This document shows, piece by piece, positions 33,540 to 44,262 of a DNA stretch of 64,000 bases. The stretch's first letter is position 1. Each line of letters starts with the position of its first letter. A program made the translations under genes and the position numbers. The notes beneath the pieces were generated by a model. It was not told where the DNA came from. It did no database searches and saw only the letters and a list, made by a program, of their open reading frames with translations. The stretch spans positions 54,089,501-54,153,500 of the forward strand of contig CM027378.1 of the NCBI GenBank assembly GCA_015680905.1. The letters run 5' to 3'. Source of the stretch: Coptis chinensis (Eukaryota > Streptophyta > Magnoliopsida > Ranunculales > Ranunculaceae).

Positions 33540-33900
33540 TACTGTGTTTTATTGAGTGTTGAATAAATGTGGTTCTTTCTTTATTATTTGTTTCAAACTA
33601 GGTATGGCAAGTGGTGATGTGAATCCAATGAGTGGTAATGCCTGAGTTAGATGGAAGCGATCTTGGTTGAGGTGTTGTTGGAGGAGGCTACTAGTGGGGC
33701 AAAGAACACTTATAATGCCATTAATGGGTGGAAGACAGAGAGCTTAAAGCGAATTGTTAATGAAATAAATTGATGACTAAATATCACTCTTGTATCTAAC
33801 AATGTCCGATCAAAGTTAAAAATTATGAAGAAAGAAGGGAAGCTTGACCAAGTAGGGTTGTGAGGCTTTGGTGTTGCTTGCGGTGGTCATGTTTTGAAAA
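33540..33900 (+). repeat. duplicated Myb-like first exon, copy 1 (decayed)
   Basis: This stretch starts with TTGAGTGTTGAATAA and runs through an ATG at 33604, then AEVLLEEATSG-like coding and NVRSKLKIMKKEGKL. It repeats the stretch at 34045-34390 with many small changes. It is one copy of a tandem duplication of the start of the Myb/SANT-like gene and is broken by stops. Confidence 0.7.
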
Positions 33901-34100
33901 TAAAACTTGTTTGTATTTGGGAGTGCTAATTTATTGGATATTACTATGTTGATGTTTTGGATATTATTATTATGTTGATGTTTTAGATATTATTACTATG
34001 TTGATAGTCTCGACTTTCTTGTACTTGTTTTTTTTATGTTAATAACCATTGAGTGTTGAATAAGTGTTGAGCTTTCTTTATTATTTGTTTCAAACTAGGT

Positions 34101-35204
34101 ATGACAAGTGGTGGTGTGAATCCAACGATTGATAGTGGCAAGGGAAAACGTAAAGGCTGCGAAAAAATGAATAAGACCTAAGTGAGATGGTATGTGAACA
34201 TGGAAGAGATCTCAGTTGAGGTGTTATTGGAGGAGGCTGCTACTGGGGGAAAGAAAGTTGATAATGGGTGGAGGACAGAGAGCCTTAAGTGAATTGCTGA
34301 TGAAATAAACCGATGACTAAATATGGCGTTTTGGTAGGTGACAATGTCCGATCGAGGTTAAAAACTATGAAGAAAGACTGGAAAGTTGCCAAACATGCAC
34401 TTGACGCGAGTGGCTTTGGTCTCTCTTTCAACCAAGATGGCAAGAAAATTGATGCAGATGATGATGCATGGGCGAGCTACAGGAAGGTAATAAGATCGAT
34501 TGGCTTATTATAAGTGATTTTGGTATAATTTTAATTAGGATGTCGTTGGTTGAAATATTGTTTGGTGTAGGCACACCCCGAAGCAAGAACCCTTAGACAA
34601 AAAATGTTTCCTCACTATGACCAATGTTGCATCCTATTTGGGAATGACGTTGTAACTGGAGAAGGGGGCAATAATGGGTTTGATGAGGATATTATAGTCT
34701 CATATGTTGATTTAGGAGGTTAGTATGTAGTTTTGAAGTAAATTAAGTTGATTTTTTGTTTTTGTAAATTTCTTTAAAACTAACTATGGATCATATTTAG
34801 GTGTGGGAGAGCAAACCAATGCAGGGGGTGATGGTTCTCAAGTTGGTGAAAGCTCAATTGGTGTAGGTGATGGTTCTCAAGCTGATAGTGGAGTTAAAAG
34901 CACTACCCCAACTGCCAAAAAGGGTAAGAAGTCTCGGTTCTTTGAGGATATACCTGAACCCCCTTCTTTTAAGGTGTTTACTGAAACGGTAGTTGAAATA
35001 GCCAAGTCTTTTAAAGCCCCAGTGAAGCTAATAGAAATGCCGAAGGAAGCTTTGAAAGCTCTTCTTGACATGGATCTTGAAATTTATTTGAGGTCACTAG
35101 ACTTGATGGGTGAGAATGATAAACTTATGGAGATCTTCTTAGGGCAAGATGAGGAAGTGAAGACACCTTGGCTATTTAGGAAACATCACCAGGTAGGGCT
35201 GTGA
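34101..35204 (+). pseudogene. Harbinger Myb/SANT-like protein, element 2
   Basis: The start ATG at 34101 follows a CAAACTAG acceptor-like sequence. The Myb/SANT-like part reads VLLEEAATGGKK, NVRSRLKTMKKDWKVAKHA and SGFGLSFNQDGKKIDADDD. Further exons contain HPEARTLRQKMFPHYDQC (about 34575) and the C-terminal part 34803-35204, with a Gly/Ser-rich linker and FRKHHQVGL at the end. Stops at 34178 and near 34291 interrupt it. As in element 1, this would be the DNA-binding partner of the transposase. Confidence 0.7.
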
Positions 35205-35563
35205 GGGTCAATGTTAATTGTGGTGGTCATGTGATGATTGGGCTAAAGTGGTGTTTCAGTGTTGGTTTAGGTTGGTGTTTGTGTGCAAGTTGGTTTAGGT
35301 GTTGAGTGTTGGTGATGGTTGGGTTAAATTGGTGTTTCGGTGTTAGTTTAGGTGGTTAGGCGGTGTTGCAAGCTGGGTTTAGGTGGTCTATGTTAGGTGT
35401 GTGATGTTGTGTTACTACTGCTGCTGCTACTCTACTATTATTGTTGTTGTTGCTGCTGCTCTGTTGTGTTGCCGATGTTGTTGTTGCTACTATGTTGCTA
35501 GTTAGCGGTGCAGGTTAGTATGGTGCTTGGTGGGTTAAAAAGTTTATTAGTAGTGTAGGTTAG

Positions 35564-36211
35564 TGTTAGGGTTGTCCCTCACCATGAGGCACCCAAGAGC
35601 ATGGGAAGAAGTACACAACTCAGAATGGCATGAAGTATGCCACTGTTTGTGGCATATGCAATAATGTTTCTGTTCGGCTCAATGACACTGAACAGAGGAA
35701 GATGTTTTCAGAGTTTGAAGAGGTTTGCCGAACTATGTCATCCGAAGTGGCATAACATATAAATATGACATCGAAAGTGTCATATTGGCCCGTAAGTTTG
35801 TAACCCACTATATAAGAGACATATGGTCAGATGAAACATAATTCTTGAAAATCTTTCCATTCTTTGAGAGAGAGAAAACCTTGAGAGAGAGTCACTAAGA
35901 GAGAAACCCTTTACTTTGTAAAGAGAGAGAAGAGAGATCCTAGTGAGTTCGAGAGACAAGAGAGAAGAGTATTGTAATCCTTCTCTACCCCTTTCTCATA
36001 AGATCATTGCTCTTGTGGACATATGCACAATTAGCCGAACCACGTATATCGTTTGTGTTGTGGTATGTTTTACTTTATTTGCTTTATTATTATTTGTTTG
36101 TGATAGTTGTTGAGTGCTTAAAAAGTTGGTTTGGTTTGTTTGATTGGTGGTAGTGAAAGGTTATTAGACCTTTATTAGAGTTAGAGTGTCCAAGTATAGT
36201 TTTCCGCAACA
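35564..36211 (+). mobile_element. Copia-type solo LTR
   Basis: A 648 bp unit starts TGTTAGGG and ends CCGCAACA, with the exact 5 bp duplication GTTAG on both sides (35559-35563 and 36212-36216). A block near its 3' half (GCTCTTGTGGA, CCGAACCACG, TTTGTGTTGTGGTATG) is shared with the LTR at 40411-40951, so both belong to related Copia families. No internal region is left, as when the two LTRs of an element recombine. Confidence 0.85.
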
Positions 36212-36665
36212 GTTAGTGTTGTGCTTGGGTGGCTGGGTTTAAAAGTTTAGTGGTAGTGCAGGTGCTGTGACTGTGTGTGTAGGTGATGAACTTATCATTG
36301 TCATCTGACTTGGTTGTTTCTCAGGTTCTTTCGTGTATGTCCTTTTTGTTGTTAATAATAAAAAATCTAGAGATTAAGTTAGACTAATGACCTCAGGAAT
36401 TCTTATATATCATACTAATTTATAGTGATAGTGCTCGTATTGGCAATTTCCCTAACATTCTTCATTGTAATGAATAATGAAGCGACTATTTGCTAACTTT
36501 ATATTTTTATGAAATTGTTCTCAACATATACTTCAACTTTGTATGTTAAAAACATATATTAGAGGTCTAAAATTTCTTTTTAATTATACTATTTGATTTC
36601 AAATGCTATTTATTTTTCATTCGAATCTATTCATTTAACTTTACTTGTATGCTTATTAATTAGAT

Positions 36666-36835
36666 ATGGCAATGCAATGGACAAATGAGATGGACAATGT
36701 TCTTATCATGAATACATTCCATAGCGAGCTATTTCTAGGTCATAAGAATGAGAATGGATTTCTTCCAATATCAAAAGATTGTGTAAGGGACACTCCTAAA
36801 CACATTTACATTTGGTATCGACTTGACTATTAGTC
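36666..36835 (+). pseudogene. third Myb/SANT-like fragment in element 2
   Basis: The translation MAMQWTNEMDNVLI followed by FHSELFLGHKNENGF resembles the N-terminus of a plant Myb/SANT-like (L10-interacting type) protein: a W-T-x-EMD start and a GHK-x(n)-GF motif. It is short and ends in a stop. It differs from the Myb-like exons at 33.6-35.2 kb, so it may be the remnant of another gene or a captured piece. Confidence 0.5.
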
Positions 36836-37072
36836 ATGTAACTTAGCGAATGAAGACCTTATGATGGGTAGCACATGATATTACTAGTGTAACTATGTAG
36901 CAAGGGTTTGAATGGAGTTCTGAAGAACAGAAGATCATAGCTAGCAACGAGGTTTGGGATCAAGCAATAGCAACGAGGTTTGGGATAACAATAGTTGTTA
37001 TAGTCCATTGCACTTTCACTTTATTTTATGGGTACAATTAATGTTGAATTGTATTGTCTTTAATTTTCTTTA

Positions 37073-37121
37073 TTTTGTATTTTGTATTTTGTATTTTGTA
37101 TTTTGTATTTTGTATTTTGTA
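37073..37121. repeat. (TTTTGTA)7 microsatellite
   Basis: Seven perfect tandem copies of TTTTGTA lie near the right end of the second Harbinger element. Open frames across it are an artefact of the repeat. Confidence 0.95.
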
Positions 37122-37345
37122 TTTTATTTTTTGTTTTTTTTTATACTTCATTGAGTTTGAAAACTTAAAAAAAAAAATTTCCAAACAGTTGAAATTTCAT
37201 TTGCCACGGGAAAAAAACCATGTAAACAAACACTGACAAAACTAGCAAATCTCATATTTTCCCATCCCACTAGAAATTTTTGCTAACAGACACTGGCAAA
37301 TCTCATATTTTTTTACTAGAAGTTTGCCAGTAAACAAACATAATT

Positions 37346-38362
37346 GTCTGCAAAGGGCTCGCAGATTGAGACATGTCAACCCCTTCAACCAACTGACTAT
37401 CAATTTATCTTTACTATTTGTAAAGATTCCGTTGCGACCTACAGTAAAACAAATCTACCATTTAGTTAGGGTTTAATGGTTCAGTCTGGATAGGATTGTT
37501 AATGAAGCTTTATATATCATATACCATCTTTTTAATTTTTACAGCATTTTTAGTCTAGACAAGAAAAATTACCTTTCACAAAGATTACTAAAGGTGACAA
37601 ACTGACAATGTTTTTTAATATTAGATTCTCCACAGCTCTTCTAGATCGGTCATACACATAGGGAGGGTGCGTAGGGTATACATTTCATTTTCTTTTTTTT
37701 TTTTCGCTACAAAAATAGTTTCATTTCCTTATGTGTGGGAAGATTGTGTGTCCAATTGGTGAAATTCTTAAAGTCTCAAAGTAGGAAAAGCATGCGTCTC
37801 AAAATTTTTATTATTTTGATAATTCAAAATTTCACTTCACCAGTCAGCTACTTAACAGATAAGTTAGACACTGTAGTGCCCAAAATATGAACCCACAACC
37901 TTGTATTCGGACTACCTCAAAGGGTGGTGGTGCCTTGAGATCTGAGGCTTACCATGGTATGAGCTCTATAGGATCAGTGCGTGACTCAAGGCCTGCATGA
38001 TTGTCTTTTGACCCCCACCCCCCGGCTAATACAACTCTGATTGAGATAACCCCGCCTTCCGTTTAGAATCTATAACAACAAAGTCCAACCTCCAAACCCT
38101 CTAGGCCATACCAATTACTGATGTAAAGCCTGACAAAAAACTCACGTCTATTTTATGATACCATACAAGAAATTGGTCCCAAGGCCCATTTTCGAGTGAA
38201 AATCACTCACACAACCAGTGCTTTTTTTTTAATGACCCTCAAATACAATTTTTGGGTGTAAATAACCCGGAAAACCAATTTTCAAGTGAAAATAACTCGT
38301 AAGGACAAATACCCCGGATTTGAAATAAATATTTGATTTTACCCTTTCAGTAATTTTTTTAT
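37346..38362. other. intergenic, no gene recognised
   Basis: AT-rich non-coding DNA. Near 38180-38310 a phrase of the type TTTTCGAGTGAAAAT-ACTC is repeated three times with changes, just before the palindrome array. Confidence 0.45.
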
Positions 38363-39735
38363 GAACAGTGAGTGTTCATACTTTATGTTGATGTATGAAC
38401 ATTGATTGGTCATACCCAAATAGATTAATGTACCTCATACAATATGTTAAGGTATGAGGTATGAACAATGATTGTTCATATATATGTTGAGATATAAACA
38501 ATGATTGTTTATACTCCAATATGTATTCTTACTGATCATACATTATGTTGAGGTATGAACATTGATTGTTCATACCTGTTTATACCCCAAATAGGTATGA
38601 ACAATGATTGTTCATAGCTCATGTTGAAGTATGAACAGTGATTGTTCGTACCCCAAATAAGTATGAACAATGATTGTTTATACTCCAATAGGTGTTCTTA
38701 CTGAGCATACATTGTATTGAGGTGTGAACAATGATTGTTCATATGAACAACTAGTGTTCATAGCTCATGCTGAGGTATTAACAATGATTGTTGATACCCC
38801 AAATAGGTATGAACAATGATTGGTCATACTCCAATAGGTGTTCTTACTGACCAGACATTATATTGAGGTATGAACATTGATTGTTCATACCCCAAATAGG
38901 TATGAACAATGAGTGTTCATAGCTCATGTTGAGGTATTAACAATGATTGTTGATACCCTAAACAGGTATAAACAATGATTGTTCATACTCCAATAGGTGT
39001 TCTTACTGATCAGACATTATATTGAGGTATGAACATTGATTGTTCATATCCCAAATAAGTATGAACAATGAGTGTTCATAGTTCATGTTGATGTATGAAC
39101 AGTGATTGTTCATACCCCAATAAGTGTTCATCATACTGTTAATACATCACATAATGTATGATCAGTAAGAACAATGATTGTTCATATGAACAATGATTGT
39201 TCATACCCCAAATAGATATGAACAATGATTGTTCACACTCTAATAGGTGTTTTTACTGATCATATATTATATTGAGGTATGAACATTAATTGTTCATACT
39301 CAAAATAGATATGAACAATGATTGTTTATATGAACAATGAGTGTTCATAGCTCATATTGAGGTATGAATAGTGATTGTTCATACCTCAAATAGGTGTGAA
39401 CAATGAATGGTCATACTTCAATAAGTGTTCTTACTGATCATACATTATGTTGAAGTATGAACAGTATGAACAATGAGTGTTCATACTCCAATAGGTATTC
39501 TTACTGATCATACAATATATTGAGGTATGAACATTGATATTTCATACCTCAAATATGTATGAACAATGAGTGTTCATAGTTTATATTAAAGTATGAACAA
39601 TCAATCATGCATACTCTAATAGGTATTCTTATTGATCATATATTATCTTGAGGTTTGAATAGTAATTGTTCATACCCCAAATAAAATAAGTATGAACAGT
39701 GATTGTTCATAGCACATGATGATGTATGAACAATA
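38363..39735. repeat. palindromic minisatellite array (GAACAATGATTGTTC type)
   Basis: Dozens of near-identical dyads, many of the perfect form GAACAATGATTGTTC with arms that often extend to 10 bp each side through ATA/TAT, alternate with spacers such as CCCCAAATAGGTA, CTCCAATAGGTGTTC and TTACTGATCATACATTAT. The spacer phrase TTACTGATC recurs about every 130-170 bases, so a longer unit has also been duplicated. The variants GAACATTGATTGTTC and GAACAATGAGTGTTC are frequent. About 13 copies hold the exact nonamer CAATGATTG, the known consensus of HD-Zip class II factors. No coding capacity. Confidence 0.92.
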
Positions 39736-40410
39736 CTATATACACTAAGTCGTTTCGGTTGGGCCAGTCCGTTTATTATTTCGCATTAGGGGTATACTTT
39801 ACTTTTCATCTACCCGAGCTATTTTTAATTTCATGTCAAGGGTATACTTGGCCTTTCATCTACGTGGTCCTGGGCGAGTGATTAAAAAAAAAAGTGTCCC
39901 CCCCCCCACGGCGATCTGTCCTAGAGAGTTTCTCCCTGTAACTTATATCTATAAGGAAGTTCCTAAACCTGCACCTATGATGGATAAACGTAGCATCAAA
40001 AGAATATTAAAATGATATACAAAACAGTAGCATCTACATTTCTTCAATTACCTAAAACTGGAAATAAATCACTAATGATTATATCGGTTAGCTTGCACAC
40101 TTGAAGAAGGGAGATGCATGCACTAAACAATCTTTTCTACTCTATATTTGATACATGCTCATAAAACTCAGCATTCAAATTACATTCGTAGGCCTCAAAT
40201 TGCTAAAAGAGCAAATGGGTCATCAATTATATTGGACTTCTTTAAACCTCCAGAATGGTCACCGAGGGTTTTCATAATCTGTCCAACTTAGTCTGGCATA
40301 TTGGAGTTATCCCTCACAAGAGGATGAAAAAGAAAGAAGTTCTATTCGCATGAAAATGTTTGAGCGCGCGCGCATGCTCAGATTGGTCTATCCCAAAGTG
40401 GCTTTGCCTT
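39736..40410. other. intergenic, no gene recognised
   Basis: A short direct repeat of GGTATACTT...CTTTTCATCTAC occurs at about 39790-39862. A C-run follows at 39899-39907 and a GCGCGCGC run at 40366-40373. No gene is seen. Confidence 0.45.
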
Positions 40411-40951
40411 TGTTCTTGGAAGTCACTTAACATGCACTTGAGGCTTGACAAGCGATGCTTGACATTGGCCATTGGCGCCAGCCGCCCATGTCTATTTTCG
40501 TCGTTTTTTGTTTTACTACAGTAACCACGAAATTATGGGTTATTATAAAAACCAGAAGTAAGGTTTTGGAAAACCTACGTCTTAGAAAACCCAATTTTGA
40601 GAGCAATCAAGATTGAGAGAAAACCCTTACATCCAGAAATGCTTGTAAGAAGAGAGGAGTAATCTAGTAAGGTGAGAGACTGAAAGGAGTGACTGTAATC
40701 TTCCTTCCCACTTTATAAAAGGATTAGCTCTTGTGGAAGTAGGCATCATTGACCGAACCACGATACATCTTTGTGTTGTGGTATGCTTGTTTTTCTCTTT
40801 ACATTATTATTTGTTATTGGTAGTTATTTAGAGAGTTAGGCATCCTAGCTAGGTTGTAGTAGATATTTATAATTTGTCTGGAGTAGAAGTGTTTCATATT
40901 ACAAGTTATCTGTGTAGTGGGGATCGATTGGAATCAGTATTAACCCCAACA
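40411..40951 (+). repeat. 5' LTR of the Copia element
   Basis: The LTR is 541 bp, starts TGTT and ends AACA. It contains a TATA-like ATTATAAAAACC at about 40541 and the CCGAACCACG...GTGTTGTGGTATG block shared with the solo LTR at 35564. The primer binding site follows directly. Confidence 0.88.
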
Positions 40952-40953
40952 AG

Positions 40954-40970
40954 TGGTATCAGAGCCAGGT
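40954..40970 (+). other. primer binding site, initiator tRNA-Met type
   Basis: TGGTATCAGAGCCAGG follows two bases after the LTR end. It is the standard plant Copia primer binding site, complementary to the 3' end of initiator tRNA-Met. Confidence 0.9.
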
Positions 40971-41060
40971 TAGATTAACCTAGGGTGTTATCCAAATTTT
41001 GCTCGGAAGGCGCTTGACAAAATTCCTGTGAGAAAATTTGAGTTTAAATAACTTGTAGAG

Positions 41061-42097
41061 ATGGACCATTCCCTGAATACTCGCATGACTAGTTTGAATA
41101 GAGCTAACTACACCATTTGGAAAGCCAAGATGGAAGACTTGCTCTATTGCAAGGACTTGACACAACCCATTGAAAATGGGGGAGAAAAACCGAAAGCGAT
41201 TCCTTTGGCTGAGTGGAGCAAACTTGACAGAAAAGCAATAGGGTACATTCGACAGTGGATTGACGACAGTGTCTTCCACCATGTATCCCAAGAGACTACT
41301 TCTTTTGGCTTATGGAAGAAACTCGAAGACCTCTATAAGAGAAAGTCGGCTGGAAACAAAGTGCTGCTTATTAAGAAGTTTGCCAATACGAAGTACAAAG
41401 AAGGTTCTTCAATGTCTGAGCATCATAATGAAGTACATGATACCATCAATTAGTTACACTTGATGGAGATTGATATGGGTGACGAAGTTGAGGCTTTGTT
41501 ACTATTAAACTCTTTACCTGACAGTTGGGAGACTTTAACAGTTTCGCTTAATGGAGCTGCTAAGGATGGAGTTATTTCCATGGAGATGGCTACCAGGGCA
41601 TTGTTGAATGAGGAGACAAGAAGGGGTTCATGAAGTAGCTCCTCTCACTCAGAGATACTTATCACAGAGAAGCGGGAGAGAGGTAAGAGCAGAAAACCAT
41701 CTCATTCTAAAGGTGATGACAGAAGCAAATCTATGGGTGAAGCTAGAACTCCTAAGGCAGAGAGACAATGTTACTATTGTGCCACTAAGGGTCACTTCAG
41801 GTATAAGTGTAGAACACTGAAGAAGGATGAGAAGAATAACTGTGTACATAAAGACATGGTATAGTGGAACGAAAATACAGGCAGAGATACTACCGCACTA
41901 GTCGACGATGGTCTAGTGGGAATTGTGTCAGAATGTGGTGTATGCTGTCTTAGTACCTCATGCCAGGATATAGAGTGGATGATAGATATAGGAGCATCCT
42001 ATCACGTCACACCGCACAGGGGATTCTTCAATACCTACAGCTGTGGTGAATTTGGTGAGGTAAAGATGGGTAACAGTGGAGTCTCAAAGATTATAGG
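41061..42097 (+). pseudogene. Copia gag and start of protease, broken
   Basis: Gag starts MDHSLNTRMTSLNRANYTIW and continues with KMEDLLYCKDL and LWKKLEDLYKRKSAGNK, the UBN2/gag pattern of plant Copia elements. A CCHC knuckle (CYYCATKGHFRYKC) lies near 41770, and a protease-like segment (WMIDIGASYHVTPHRGFF) near 41970. The reading is interrupted several times and ends where the Athila-type LTR begins. Confidence 0.85.
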
Positions 42098-43690
42098 TGA
42101 TAAGTGCTCAAAAAGTGCAATTTAACCCTCGATTATGACTTTTGTTTAGCCATTTTAGTGGACTAATAGTGTTTGTAAGTTATTTTTTATGATTCTACAT
42201 GTGAAAGAGAGAGTTTTGTGGAATATTAGAGAAAAAGGGGTAAGACGGAGCAATACGGAGCATTAAGGATCACATGGGAAGCCCGTGGACAATCATGGAG
42301 AAGGCCAAGGAATTGAAGCTATTAAAGATGCAACTTGGACCGATTTTAAAGCCTATTTGGAAGGCCAAGGACAAAGGATTCGTTGCTTGGACCAAAGCCT
42401 GCAAAAGAGGATAGAAGGATAGAGCAGAAGAGACAAAATAGACTTTCGCGTCTGGGACACATGGATCATGCGTCCTGACGCATTACTCGCATCTGGGACG
42501 TATGGATCGCGCGTCTAGATGCATTGCTCGCGTCTGAGACGCATGGATCGTGCGTCCAGACGCATGAAATGACACTATAGCAAATTCCTTTTCAGTTTTG
42601 GAGACGAAGTTGGACTCTGAAAGAAGTCTATTTGTATTAGGAAACAAATTACGGTTTGGAATGCTTCTAGAACTCGTGCCTCATGTAATTTGCCAATTCA
42701 CTTATATTCTTGTCTCCATAACTTGAGGCAGAAAGAGATTAATAATAAAAGATTCGGTTTTAACTAGCCTAGTCTTAATAAATTAGTCTTTTCTAGTCTT
42801 ATGTTCTTCGACTCTTCTTCTTCTCGTTCTTCGTGTTCTTCCTTCTTTATGGAAGACTAATCTTCTCCTTCAAGGGAGGAGATAAAGCCGATGCTTAAGG
42901 TTTAATGATTCTTTTGGTTCATGGTATTCTTCAATCAGGTTAGTTCTTTATGTTTTTAGTTATTAGTTTCATTGCCCACACCAGGGGATGGAAGTATAGA
43001 ATAGGGTTTATGTTTTGCAATATTAATATCATGCTAGTGTTATTTACTTTTCTTCTAGTAGTATAGTTCTTTAGAGTTAGGGAAGTATTCTTTGTGTTGC
43101 CTTAGAAGGGGTAGCTCAGGGAGTGGCTGCCTAGGGGAAGTATTCTTTGTGTTTGCCTTAAGTGGTGATTCATTGAATAGCCGCCCTATTAGGAAGTACT
43201 CCTTGATGTTGCTCTCGATAATACATTGAATGGCGGCCCGAGCTTATATAAAAGGAAAGAAGATATTAATAGCATAAACATAGGAACAACCTTAAGTAGA
43301 GTAAATTGTTAACGATGTTTCGTCCAATAGGGCATCGACACTCGCTCAATTGCCTAATTGTAGTCTACTTGTAAGAACAACCATGAAGTAGAAGGTCAAA
43401 GATTAAAAGTATTGGTGGATTTTAATCTCTTGAATTCTCTCTCTTATAAATTCTTAATAGTTTAGTTAATTTAGTTTAGTTTATCATTAGAATCTAAAAT
43501 ATCTACAATCATAGTTTTTAATCCCTTAAACACCCTTTTCAGTCCTGTCCTTCACATAACATACACTTAAAAGTTGAACGATACCCTACTCATCCTTTAC
43601 TTATTGAGGGATAATTAGGTTTTGATACGCTTCTATTTTGTTCAACGACCATCATCCATCTACATCATCTATCTATATAATTTATCATCC
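42098..43690 (+). repeat. 5' LTR of Athila-type element A
   Basis: It starts TGATAAGTGCTC and probably ends TTATCA at 43687, giving the terminal inverted TGATAA...TTATCA also seen in the LTR at 58089. Within it, three degenerate copies of a roughly 60-base unit (GGGAAGTATTCTTTGTGTTGC...) lie at about 43079-43255. The end could be up to 40 bases further right, because the primer site begins only at 43734. Confidence 0.7.
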
Positions 43691-43733
43691 ATATACCATC
43701 TCATTTACACACACAAAAATAGGCAAGGTCGAA

Positions 43734-43747
43734 TGGCGCCGCTGCCG
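43734..43747 (+). other. primer binding site, tRNA-Asp type
   Basis: TGGCGCCGCTGCCG closely matches the TGGCGCCGTTGCCG primer site of Athila-lineage elements. Confidence 0.8.
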
Positions 43748-44262
43748 TTTTAAGTTGTTTATGTTTAACGTTTTCTTTCACGATTAAGACTTTGGATATT
43801 GAGGTAATTTTAGCCGCATCATCCATCCTTTTAAGAAAGAAAGAAGCTTGAAGGATATCTCGAAGACAAGATCTACCATCCAGGTTAGTCGAGTCTTTAT
43901 TCTTTTTATTTCATTTTTAGTATAGTTGCATCATAGTTTAGTTTTATTGCTTTCTAGTATAATTGCATTTAGGACCTTTTCAACAATTGAAGTTATAAGC
44001 CAACACACTGAAATATCAAACTTTAGTGTTTCTTGTCTGAATCTTGACAAACGGACTATCGTCTGTGGGCTATGGTACTTAAGCAATCCAAGTGATTCAC
44101 CATAACCCTAAAAGAGACAACTTTAGACAACGGGCGAGATACTAGCTGCAAAGCCCAACCCAGTTAAAGGAAAGTAGTTTTACATTTTAGTATAATTTAG
44201 AATAATTGCATTCAAGCATAATAGGATAGTTTTTCGTTATTTTTGCATAGTATTTTCTAGTG

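Larger units (their letters stand above)
30467..37345 (+). mobile_element. second PIF/Harbinger DNA transposon, broken
   Basis: The left end (GGATGTGTTCGTTTACTGG) and the right end read inward (AATTATGTTTGTTTACTGG) share an inverted repeat, best over GTTTACTGG. Further TTTGC/GCAAA words occur near both ends. The contents are a DDE transposase region, Myb/SANT-like exons in several copies and a Copia-type solo LTR. TTA precedes the left end, but the right copy of a target duplication is not clear, so the borders are good to a few bases. It lies about 85 bases after the stop of the F-box gene, in what would be its 3' untranslated region. It belongs to a different subfamily from the element at 8425. 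Confidence 0.8.
40411..42097 (+). mobile_element. Ty1/copia element, 5' part only, cut by an Athila-type insertion
   Basis: A 5' LTR, a primer binding site, a gag region and the first part of the protease are present; everything further is missing. The next element's LTR starts at 42098 inside the protease, so that insertion is younger. The remainder of this element is not seen elsewhere in the window. It is broken, with several breaks. Confidence 0.88.

Noticed and set aside
35400-35480. Trinucleotide-rich stretch (CTGCTG/GTTGTT) as a coding repeat
   Set aside because: No frame stays open across it; simple-sequence DNA inside the second Harbinger element.
36954-37236. Phe/Tyr-rich open frames
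   Set aside because: They are produced by the (TTTTGTA)7 repeat.
8425-37345. The two Harbinger elements as copies of one family
   Set aside because: Exon layout agrees, but terminal repeats and proteins differ strongly.
38363-39735. Regularly spaced palindromic repeats that look CRISPR-like at first sight
   Set aside because: Spacers are themselves repeated, no cas genes are near, and the window is plant nuclear DNA. It is a minisatellite.
38363-39735. GAACA...TGTTC reading as a steroid-receptor type element
   Set aside because: Spacing is five bases, not three, and plants lack such receptors. The HD-Zip II reading fits exactly.
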